Shown piece by piece: positions 1 to 5,501 of a stretch of 7,033 bases of DNA. Below the pieces are notes generated by a model that was given only the letters and a program-made list of their open reading frames with translations, did no database searches and was not told the origin of the DNA. The translations under genes and the position numbers were made by a program. The DNA comes from CAZXYS01 sp964645005 (GTDB lineage Bacteria > Bacteroidota > Ignavibacteria > Kapaibacteriales > UBA2268): NCBI GenBank assembly GCA_964645005.1, contig CAZXYS010000072.1, forward strand, positions 1-7,033, in the 5' to 3' direction. Every line of letters begins with the position of its first letter. Positions within the stretch are counted from its first letter, which is position 1.

Positions 1-124
1 TCAATAATATCAATAATTTACACAGCAAAAAAAATCATCTTAATTACAAATCAAAAAAGGTTCAAATAAGTTAAATCATTATGGGCAAATTTATTTAAAA
101 TTTTAAATCAAAATGACGATAAGC
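1..124. other. AT-rich 3' flank of the symporter gene
   Basis: No gene is visible here. The stretch follows the symporter stop codon (minus strand) and is almost entirely A and T. It contains a perfect 16-base palindrome at 93-108 made only of A and T (two ATTTAAAA half-sites). Being loop-less and GC-free, it is a poor rho-independent terminator, although it lies about where transcription of the symporter should end. Confidence 0.4.
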
Positions 125-1663
125 TCAGCCCGCAAGCGCCTTCTTATTATTTCTTCTTTTCTCACTGCCAGCGATAGAGATCGTAACCGCCGCATCACCC
201 GAAACGTTAGTGACCGTGCGCATCATATCCAGGATCCTGTCCACCCCGAGGATAAGCGCAATGCCCTCCGGCGGTACATGTATCGCACGCAGGATGATCA
301 CCAGCATAATAATGCCTACTCCCGGCACCGGCGCTGTCCCAATCGACGCAAGCACGGCAGTCATCACCACCGTCAACTGCTGCGCAATCGTGAGATCAAA
401 TCCGTACACCTGCGCAATAAACACCGCCGCCACCCCCTGATAGAGCGCAGTTCCGTCCATATTGATAGTTGCGCCGAGCGGCAGCACAAACCCGGAAATC
501 TGTTTCGGCACGCCCATGCCCTTTTCGACGCAGTCCATCGTCACGGGAAGTGTGGCGGCGCTCGAGCTTGTGCTGAAGCCGATCGCCTGCGCATTCCTGA
601 TTTCGCTGAAATATTTTATCGGGCTTTCCCTGCCGATTACTTTTACAAGAAATGTATAGACGAGAATTGTCTGAAGCAGCAGACCTGCAGTCACAGCCAT
701 GATATACCAGACCAGCGTCGACAAAATATTAAAGCCGAAATCCGCAACAGTAGCCGCAATCAGGGCAAACACCCCGTACGGCGCGATCTTCATTATTAGC
801 TCCACCATGCGGATCATTACATCGCTGACTCCGTCGAAGAATTTCAGCACCGGTTCAGCTTTCTCCCGCTTGATAAGCGACAGCGTTATCCCGAATATCA
901 CCGCAAAGAAAACGATCTGCAGCATTTCCCCTTTGGACATCGCTTCCACCGGATTCTTCGGAACGATTTGCACAAAGAAATCGAGTATATCTATTTCAAG
1001 CTCCTCGGCAACTTCGGCAGGCTCATCCTCCTGGTACGAACCCAGCAGCCTGTTCTTCGAAAGCTCATCAAGCTGATTGCCCGGTTCGATAACGTTTGCC
1101 GCAACCAGCCCGATAGTTATAGCAACCGCAGTTGTCATAACGTATGTGAGAAGTGTCTGTCCTCCTATTCTGCCTATTTTCTTTACATCGTCGAGGCTTG
1201 CAGCTCCTAATATCAGCGAAGCAACCACCAGCGGTATCGCCAGAAAACTCAGCAGCCGGATAAACAAATCGCCGATAGGCTTTATCTCCGTAGCAATCGT
1301 CGAATCCTTCTTAATGGAAACAACTCCGCTTATCTCCTTTACAATATCACCGTTTTTATCCAGCTTTTGCAGATGAAGAGTCCGTCGCTTTTCCTTATTC
1401 AAAGACTTAAAATACTTAATGATCTGTATCTGATCTTCTTTATCAAAGACCTTCTCCTGATAACCCGCATCCAGGAGCGAATCCGGGTAAGTGAACCGCA
1501 TCTTATGCCATTGTTCGATACGGACTTTAGCGGCGGCACCATCAACTTTATGTTTAACGATCAACTGATAGGGATCGACATTAAATATAGCGCCGAATAT
1601 AGCGCCTGCAGCCAGAGCTATCAATATCTGATAATACAGAGGAAACTTCTTCTTCTCTTTCAT
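125..1663 (-). CDS. Dicarboxylate/acidic amino acid:cation symporter (DAACS, GltP/GltPh-like)
   Basis: Predicted inner-membrane secondary transporter importing glutamate/aspartate or C4-dicarboxylates with Na+ or H+. The 512 residues carry the family hallmarks: TM1 about 8-27, TM2 about 130-156, the serine-rich hairpin tip GFSTSSSAATLP (362-373), NMDGT in TM7 (401-405), the second hairpin ASIGTAPVPG (439-448), and TM8 with D475, D479, R482, T483, N486 and D490. These align by eye with GltPh D390, D394, R397, T398, N401 and D405. The retained arginine favours an acidic substrate over a neutral amino acid. Oddity: TM1 and TM2 are separated by about 100 mostly charged residues (28-129), where the family usually has about 20, so this protein is longer than the usual 400-440. 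The ATG directly abuts AGGGA, so Shine-Dalgarno spacing is poor. It lies 57 bases downstream of the TPR gene on the same strand and could be co-transcribed. The family call is firm; substrate and coupling ion are inferred. Confidence 0.96.
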   Translation of the reverse strand: MKEKKKFPLYYQILIALAAGAIFGAIFNVDPYQLIVKHKVDGAAAKVRIEQWHKMRFTYPDSLLDAGYQEKVFDKEDQIQIIKYFKSLNKEKRRTLHLQKLDKNGDIVKEISGVVSIKKDSTIATEIKPIGDLFIRLLSFLAIPLVVASLILGAASLDDVKKIGRIGGQTLLTYVMTTAVAITIGLVAANVIEPGNQLDELSKNRLLGSYQEDEPAEVAEELEIDILDFFVQIVPKNPVEAMSKGEMLQIVFFAVIFGITLSLIKREKAEPVLKFFDGVSDVMIRMVELIMKIAPYGVFALIAATVADFGFNILSTLVWYIMAVTAGLLLQTILVYTFLVKVIGRESPIKYFSEIRNAQAIGFSTSSSAATLPVTMDCVEKGMGVPKQISGFVLPLGATINMDGTALYQGVAAVFIAQVYGFDLTIAQQLTVVMTAVLASIGTAPVPGVGIIMLVIILRAIHVPPEGIALILGVDRILDMMRTVTNVSGDAAVTISIAGSEKRRNNKKALAG

Positions 1664-1701
1664 TCCCTATCCGTTAATTAAAAGAATTCGCAAATAAACT
1701 G

Positions 1702-1709
1702 CAAATTTA
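1702..1709 (-). promoter_or_regulatory. Possible -7 element for the symporter gene
   Basis: The 57-base gap between the TPR and symporter genes contains, on the minus strand, TAAATTTG, a perfect match to the Bacteroidota -7 consensus TAnnTTTG. A near match, TTTATTTG, lies 3 bases further downstream (1691-1698). A transcript from here would have a leader of about 30 bases. No well-spaced -33 TTTG is visible (the nearest TTG is 23 bases before the second box), so this is weak evidence for independent expression of the symporter. Confidence 0.28.
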
Positions 1710-1720
1710 CGAAACAGAAA

Positions 1721-3109
1721 TCAATTTCCCGAATTAACAATTTTTTTAATATTTCGCTTAGCCCTGCTTACATATTTTTGAAGATGTGCTTTATTATCGG
1801 CGAGATCGATAAACTTCCTGTAATTACTCTTAGCCTCGTCGAATTCCGCATTCACCTGTTTGACAAGACCTTTGATATAATAAGCCTCCGGATTTTGCGG
1901 CTCAACACTATGGATTTTCTTACAATTTTCGTATGCATTATCGAGGCTGTCCATACTATAATACAGGAAAGCTTTATTTACGAGAGCATTAGTGTAGCCA
2001 GAATCCAACTCAAGCGCTTTATTGTAATCCATCAAAGCAGAATCCAATTTCTCAAGGCGAGAGTAAACAATCCCTCTATTAAAATAAAACTCCTTATCAT
2101 TGGGGTTTAGTTGAATTGCGGCTGTCAAATCATTTATAGCATCGCGCATTTTGTTCATCCTGAAATTAGTCAGCCCACTGTTGAAATAAGCAGTGACAGC
2201 GCTCGAGTCCAATTCGATAGCTTTATCAAAATCTGCCAGTGCTTTTTCATACAATCCCTTTTCCTTATAGGCAAGCCCGCGATCAATGTGCGCATCCACA
2301 TTCTGTTTATCCAATTCCAGCGCTTTGCTCAGATCTTCAATAGCAAGATCATATCTATCAGATTTGATATAAGCTGCTCCCCTTTGCAGCCATGCCTGGG
2401 TATACTTCGGGTTTCTCTCCAGTGCCCGCGTGAAATCAGTAATGGCTTTATCAAAATCCTGACTCGCATAGTAGATCATAGCCCTGTTGAAGTAATTGTC
2501 ATTCGCATTGGAATCTATCCGGACAGCTCTTGTATAATCATGAATAGCAGAATCCAGCTTACCCAGCCGTGCATAAGTATTTCCCCGCTTTGTGAAAGCC
2601 TGGAGATTTGCGGGATCCAGCTCTATCGATTTTGTGAAATAATCAACTGCTTTTTCATATTTACCGGTTTCGTGATAGATAAGCCCTAAATTATTATAGG
2701 CTTTATTATACGTAGAATCATATTTTATCGTTTTTTCAAAATTGTCGATCGCTTCTTGATAGTTCTGATTGAAGTAATGATATATGCCGATATTGTGATA
2801 AGCAGGCGCGTACTCGGGATCGACCTCCACAGTTTTCTGATAATCACTAAGAGCCGAATCGAGCATACCCATTCGCAGATAGATATTGCCGCGCTTGTAG
2901 TAGGCTTTCACGTATCCGGGATCCATTTCTATAGCCTTCGAGAAATCTTTTATCGCCTCATTGAACTCGCGCTCCTCGTATTTCTCGGCACCCTGCTTGT
3001 AATAATAGTCAGCATTTTCCGCCTTGTACTGACAAAAAAGGTCAACGACGCCCGCCTGCAGCATGATAAGCGCTAATAAAAAACTTAATATTGAATTTCT
3101 AACTTCCAT
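1721..3109 (-). CDS. Exported or membrane-anchored protein of 12 tandem TPR repeats
   Basis: The 462-residue protein consists almost wholly of tetratricopeptide repeats, helical pairs that make a superhelical protein-binding scaffold. Residues 6-25 are hydrophobic, forming a signal peptide or N-terminal anchor. C26 lacks a proper lipobox (DLFC), so a lipoprotein is unlikely. Twelve 34-residue repeats run without a break from about 30 to 438, each with the pattern AYxxRGxxYxxxGxxDxAxxDYxKAxELDP. A basic tail of about 24 residues closes the protein. No enzymatic domain is present. The ATG at 3109 is preceded by A/T-only sequence without a Shine-Dalgarno motif, as is common in Bacteroidota, and by a plausible promoter. 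The gene precedes the symporter on the same strand, but nothing in the sequence shows the two work together. The partner is unknown; a periplasmic or envelope adaptor role is inference. Confidence 0.92.
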   Translation of the reverse strand: MEVRNSILSFLLALIMLQAGVVDLFCQYKAENADYYYKQGAEKYEEREFNEAIKDFSKAIEMDPGYVKAYYKRGNIYLRMGMLDSALSDYQKTVEVDPEYAPAYHNIGIYHYFNQNYQEAIDNFEKTIKYDSTYNKAYNNLGLIYHETGKYEKAVDYFTKSIELDPANLQAFTKRGNTYARLGKLDSAIHDYTRAVRIDSNANDNYFNRAMIYYASQDFDKAITDFTRALERNPKYTQAWLQRGAAYIKSDRYDLAIEDLSKALELDKQNVDAHIDRGLAYKEKGLYEKALADFDKAIELDSSAVTAYFNSGLTNFRMNKMRDAINDLTAAIQLNPNDKEFYFNRGIVYSRLEKLDSALMDYNKALELDSGYTNALVNKAFLYYSMDSLDNAYENCKKIHSVEPQNPEAYYIKGLVKQVNAEFDEAKSNYRKFIDLADNKAHLQKYVSRAKRNIKKIVNSGN

Positions 3110-3142
3110 ATAATTATTTAAAAATTATGAAAATAAATTCAT

Positions 3143-3173
3143 TAAATATAACATTTTTATTTAATATTTCAAA
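3143..3173 (-). promoter_or_regulatory. Bacteroidota-type promoter for the TPR gene
   Basis: On the minus strand TTTG (3170-3173) is followed after 19 bases by TATATTTA (3143-3150), which matches seven of eight positions of the Bacteroidota -33 TTTG / -7 TAnnTTTG consensus at a normal spacing. It also scores as a sigma70-like TTGAAA-16-TATATT. Transcription would start near 3136, leaving a leader of about 27 bases before the TPR start codon. This is a motif match only, in very AT-rich DNA. Confidence 0.45.
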
Positions 3174-3184
3174 TGAAAATTTAA

Positions 3185-3415
3185 GAAAAAACATGTTTTT
3201 CAAATGAAATTCCATCCAAAATCAAGCCAGAATCATTTATATCAATAGTCAACGCGCTGGGACAGCAAGCAGCTAATTTAGCTATTAATAAACATTATGG
3301 TAAAGTTAGTCATAAAATTGATTTTAATGCTAAAAATATACCCTGCGGCATATATTGCTGCCGGATTAAAAAAGGTGAGTTCACACAAGCCGTGAAATTG
3401 ATCGTTTTGAGATAA
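3185..3415 (+). pseudogene. Start-less remnant of a T9SS type A C-terminal sorting domain
   Basis: A 76-codon open stretch ends at TAA 3413-3415. It has no ATG, GTG or plausible TTG start, and an in-frame TAA lies just before it (3182-3184). Its residues fit the Por secretion-system tail: SFISIVNALGQQAANL (compare the common VYNALGQEVATL), DFNAKNIPCGIYCCRIKKGE (compare DASNLPSGVYFYRLKAGE) and a basic-hydrophobic end, TQAVKLIVLR. In intact proteins this domain of about 80 residues directs export through the outer membrane by the type IX system and is then cleaved. Here the passenger protein is missing, so this is a 5'-truncated gene fragment. YCC in place of the usual YFY suggests drift after inactivation. 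It is convergent with the OsmC gene (36 bases between stops). The family assignment is by remembered pattern, not by search. Confidence 0.8.
3187..3200. repeat. 14-base perfect palindrome
   Basis: AAAAACATGTTTTT is perfectly self-complementary. It lies 14 bases upstream of the -33 box of the TPR promoter and within the first codons of the T9SS-domain remnant. It could be a regulator site for the TPR gene or simply a chance arrangement of an A run and a T run around CATG. Confidence 0.3.
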
Positions 3416-3450
3416 TAAAAAATCTTCAACCTGCAGCCGGTAACCATCTA

Positions 3451-3876
3451 TCATTCTTCCGCATAACTAAACGAATACTCGAGCTCTACCTCGGAACTCA
3501 GGCTGCGCGTCACAGGGCAAGTCCTGACTACATTCGACAGCAGCTTGAATTCCTCGTCGCTGAGCTTGTGGGGGAATGTAATGTCGAAGATGAGTTTGCC
3601 GATGCGGCGGTAAGGCTCGTTGACCATCTCTTTGGTGACTTTTATCTTCATTCCTTTGATGTCGATGTTGTTGTCCTGAGCTTTAATGCCCATTATCGTA
3701 GCGACGCATGAACCTATCGATGCGCCGGCAAGGTCGGTCGGGGAAATATATTCCGCCTTGCCGCGGTTGTCGATGGGCGCGTCAGTCATGAATTTGCTGC
3801 CTGATGGACCGTGTTCCACCGAGCAGTGCAGGTCGCCAAGATAGTCAACGTTGATCTCTACTTTGTGTTCTGCCAT
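3451..3876 (-). CDS. OsmC/Ohr-family protein (thiol peroxidase fold)
   Basis: A 141-residue protein of normal length for the OsmC/Ohr superfamily, cytoplasmic with no signal peptide. Members reduce organic hydroperoxides with a reactive cysteine pair. Both cysteines are in their usual contexts: C57 in the central helix (SPTDLAGASIGSCVATIMG, 45-63) and C120 in VVRTCPVTRSL (117-127). D48 stands where Ohr proteins have a catalytic glutamate (PEQL in Ohr, PTDL here), which fits the broader OsmC/YhfA-like branch, so peroxidase activity is less certain than the fold. A hydrophilic beta-rich N-terminus and the final strand ELEYSFSY complete the domain. The start has only weak ribosome-binding sequence upstream. 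It is transcribed alone on the minus strand, divergent from the integrase gene and convergent with the T9SS remnant, so it has no operon partner. Substrate unknown. Confidence 0.93.
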   Translation of the reverse strand: MAEHKVEINVDYLGDLHCSVEHGPSGSKFMTDAPIDNRGKAEYISPTDLAGASIGSCVATIMGIKAQDNNIDIKGMKIKVTKEMVNEPYRRIGKLIFDITFPHKLSDEEFKLLSNVVRTCPVTRSLSSEVELEYSFSYAEE

Positions 3877-3992
3877 GAATGTCCATTTTCGATTATTTTT
3901 TCAAATTAAGTTTATTTTCTTTTTGATAGCGGTTAAAGGCTCTCGTTAGCACCACCTTTATTCTGAGGGTGGCTCAAAAGTAAGGAATTGTG

Positions 3993-4020
3993 GTCATAGT
4001 TCGACTCCGCCCACTATGAC
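3993..4020 (-). repeat. REP-like hairpin element, complete copy with altered stem
   Basis: GTCATAGT and ACTATGAC form a perfect 8-base stem around a 12-base loop. Read on the minus strand the loop is GGGCGGAGTCGA. This matches the loop of a dispersed hairpin I remember as frequent in Bacteroidota/Ignavibacteria genomes (stem GTCACCCT/AGGGTGAC, loop GAGCGGAGTCGA) at 11 of 12 positions. The stem differs at four positions per arm, with every change matched on the other side. The function of such elements is unknown; the sequence allows a structured RNA or a mobile palindrome. Confidence 0.6.
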
Positions 4021-4042
4021 ACTCCTATGAAAACTTGTTTTT

Positions 4043-4058
4043 GTCACCCTGAGCGGAG
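4043..4058 (+). repeat. REP-like hairpin element, half copy
   Basis: GTCACCCTGAGCGGAG equals the left stem and two thirds of the loop of the same hairpin family as the copy at 3993-4020, but in opposite orientation and 22 bases away. The expected continuation (loop end TCGA and right arm AGGGTGAC) is replaced by GATCAACCTG. The element is therefore truncated, either by decay or by an insertion or deletion at about 4058/4059. Confidence 0.55.
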
Positions 4059-4112
4059 GATCAACCTGCTTCACACCATTTCACATATTTGAATAAATAA
4101 CTGTCATATAAC

Positions 4113-4136
4113 ACATTATTTCATGTTACATTATTT
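4113..4136 (+). repeat. 9-base direct repeat upstream of the integrase gene
   Basis: ACATTATTT occurs at 4113-4121 and again at 4128-4136, a 15-base period. The second copy runs into the left arm of the inverted repeat at 4130. Short spaced direct repeats beside an integrase gene could be arm-type binding sites, but the DNA is AT-rich and chance cannot be excluded. Confidence 0.3.
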
Positions 4137-4164
4137 TGTTGTGTGAAAATTATTACAAAATAAT
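4130..4164. repeat. 10-base inverted repeat upstream of the integrase gene
   Basis: ATTATTTTGT (4130-4139) and ACAAAATAAT (4155-4164) are perfect reverse complements separated by 15 bases. The arrangement suits a dimeric regulator or recombinase site about 95 bases before the integrase start codon. It is not followed by a U-tract and is therefore unlikely to be a terminator. Confidence 0.4.
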
Positions 4165-4241
4165 CCAACTTTGTTTATGAAAACTGTTGGAAATCTGTTA
4201 GATATTTTGTTTGTTTGTTCTAAAATAAATTGTCCAACTTT
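4164..4241. repeat. Three TCCAAC motifs before the integrase start
   Basis: TCCAACTTT occurs directly repeated at 4164-4172 and 4233-4241. An inverted core GTTGGA lies between them at 4186-4191. The last copy ends 16 bases before the chosen ATG at 4258, overlapping where transcription or translation would begin. These are candidate arm-type sites for the recombinase or operators for the downstream helix-turn-helix protein; no binding evidence exists. Confidence 0.3.
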
Positions 4242-4257
4242 TATAATTGTAGTAACG

Positions 4258-5472
4258 ATGACAATTAATTTTTATCTTGACAGTAAATCAAATCGTAAAG
4301 GGGAAAAAGCTCTCTATTGCAGAGCCACTGGTATTAAAAATAAGTCTGTTTATATTAATACCGGTGTTACCCTTGATCCCAAAGATTGGAATAAAACCAG
4401 GCAGTTAGTCCGCAAATCTCATTCTGATTATACGGAATTGAATAATTATCTTAGCTTATTAGTTTCAAAAGTAAGGAAAGAATACTACAGGCTCTGGCAG
4501 GATCCAAATACTACATTCGATAATTTTAAGCAGAATTTTAAAGATATTGTTAAAAACCCAAGTCAGGATGATGATGAGTTCTTCAGAATATTTGATCTGT
4601 ACTTAGATTCAAACCGTAGTAAGTTCTCTAAAAAGTATATCAAGAATTTTACAACACTGAAAAATCATCTGGTTACATTCGAAAGAGATAAGAAATTTAA
4701 ACTGTCTTTTGACTCTCTTGATATGAACTTCTTAGACAGATTTCTTGATTACTCATTTGATGATCTCGGACTGACAAACAACACTGTCAGCACAATGCTT
4801 AAATTGCTAAGAACCTTCCTGAATTGGGCTGTTGAAAGAAATTATACTGATAATAAAGAATACAAAAAATTCAAGATAAAGGAGTATGATCCCGAGATTA
4901 TTTTCCTTACCTATGATGAATTGATGAGACTGTATAATTTGGATTTGAGTGATGACAGGGCATTGGATAAAGTAAGGGATTTTTTCTGTTTGGGTTGCTT
5001 TACAGGTCAGAGGTTTTCCGATATTGCCAATATCAAATCCGATGACATAAGAGATAATCACTGGCATGTGAGAACCCAGAAAAACAGAGAACTGATCAGT
5101 GTTTATGTAACCGAAAAAGCCTGTACTATTCTGGACAAATATTTTTCTAATGGCTTGCCATTCCCGTCAAAGTCGAACCAAATGATGAATCTACATTTGA
5201 AGGAACTCTGCAAGATGGCTGAAATTAGTGAACCTATCAAACGTGTAAGATACAGAGGCTCGGAAAAGATTGAGATCGTAAAGCCCAAATATGAATTTAT
5301 CGGAACACATACGGCAAGGAAAACTTTTGTCACACTATCATTGGAAATGGGTATGAGACCCGAAACGGTTATGTCAATAACAGGACACAACGACTATCGA
5401 ACAATGAAGAAGTACCTTGCAGTAACCGGAAAAATGAAAGAAAATGAAATGAAGAAAGTGTGGGACAGTTAG
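4258..5472 (+). CDS. Tyrosine recombinase / site-specific integrase (Bacteroidota type)
   Basis: A 404-residue DNA recombinase that cuts and rejoins DNA through a tyrosine-DNA link. Three parts can be read: an N-terminal arm-binding domain (about 1-85, TINFYLDSKSNRKGEKALYC with VTLDPKDWN), a helical SAM-like core-binding domain (about 105-210), and the catalytic domain (about 215-400). All catalytic residues are present: R252 (TGQRFSDI), K275 (RTQKNR), H351 and R354 (GTHTARKTF), H377 (TGHNDYRTM) and the nucleophile Y386 (MKKYLAV). It therefore looks active. The frame is open back to a TTG at 4171, but the family normally begins with the MTINFYLD strand, and the extra 29 residues cover repeat-rich DNA, so ATG 4258 is preferred. 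No Shine-Dalgarno or well-spaced promoter was found. It is followed 29 bases later by a helix-turn-helix gene. It belongs to a phage, conjugative or small genomic element; which one cannot be told here. Confidence 0.95.
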   Translation: MTINFYLDSKSNRKGEKALYCRATGIKNKSVYINTGVTLDPKDWNKTRQLVRKSHSDYTELNNYLSLLVSKVRKEYYRLWQDPNTTFDNFKQNFKDIVKNPSQDDDEFFRIFDLYLDSNRSKFSKKYIKNFTTLKNHLVTFERDKKFKLSFDSLDMNFLDRFLDYSFDDLGLTNNTVSTMLKLLRTFLNWAVERNYTDNKEYKKFKIKEYDPEIIFLTYDELMRLYNLDLSDDRALDKVRDFFCLGCFTGQRFSDIANIKSDDIRDNHWHVRTQKNRELISVYVTEKACTILDKYFSNGLPFPSKSNQMMNLHLKELCKMAEISEPIKRVRYRGSEKIEIVKPKYEFIGTHTARKTFVTLSLEMGMRPETVMSITGHNDYRTMKKYLAVTGKMKENEMKKVWDS

Positions 5473-5490
5473 TAAATTTAGATTTTTAAT

Positions 5491-5496
5491 AAAAGG
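5491..5496 (+). promoter_or_regulatory. Ribosome binding site of the helix-turn-helix gene
   Basis: AAAAGG lies 5 bases before ATG 5502 and 8 bases before ATG 5505. It overlaps the GTG at 5496 that would otherwise extend the frame by two codons. This decides against the GTG start and is one of the few Shine-Dalgarno-like signals in the window. Confidence 0.5.
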
Positions 5497-5501
5497 TGTC
5501 T

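Larger units (their letters stand above)
3877..4257. other. Intergenic region with palindromic repeats between OsmC and integrase genes
   Basis: This gene-free 381-base stretch lies between divergent genes. From left to right it holds: an AT-rich OsmC leader (a TTAATTTG near-match to the -7 box on the minus strand at 3902-3909, without a -33 partner); an imperfect CCACC/GGTGG inverted pair at 3953-3973; a hairpin repeat (3993-4020); a half copy of that repeat (4043-4058); and then AT-rich DNA with direct and inverted repeats leading to the integrase start. No tRNA, small open reading frame or convincing riboswitch was recognised. Confidence 0.7.

Noticed and set aside
113..799. 228-codon plus-strand open frame inside the symporter gene
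   Set aside because: Its product is very rich in R, H, D and N with no domain, while the opposite strand encodes a clear transporter; it is a shadow frame.
2111..2689. 192-codon plus-strand open frame opposite the TPR gene
   Set aside because: A periodic antisense shadow of the TPR repeats (recurring IQFDSF-like segments), with no independent support.
3416..3450. Terminator for the OsmC gene in the CTGCAGCCGG region followed by a T run on the minus strand
   Set aside because: The T run is present but the possible stem is only three base pairs (ACC/GGT), so no hairpin can be supported.
3953..3973. CCACC/GGTGG inverted pair as a third copy of the hairpin repeat or a terminator
   Set aside because: Only five base pairs match, with mismatches on both sides, there is no conserved loop, and it does not lie downstream of a gene end.
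3975..3982. TACTTTTG, a perfect TAnnTTTG box on the minus strand, as an OsmC promoter
   Set aside because: No TTTG or TTG at the expected -33 distance, and the leader would be about 90 bases; not listed as a promoter.
4215..4247. TTGTTC...TATAAT as a sigma70 promoter of the integrase
   Set aside because: The spacer is 21 bases and the -10 box ends only 10 bases before the start codon, which would give an essentially leaderless transcript.
4171..4257. Extension of the integrase N-terminus back to TTG 4171 or ATG 4177
   Set aside because: The extra residues (starting MFMKTVGNLL) are unlike the arm domain of this family, which begins at the MTINFYLD strand, and the DNA underneath carries the TCCAAC repeats expected of a regulatory region.
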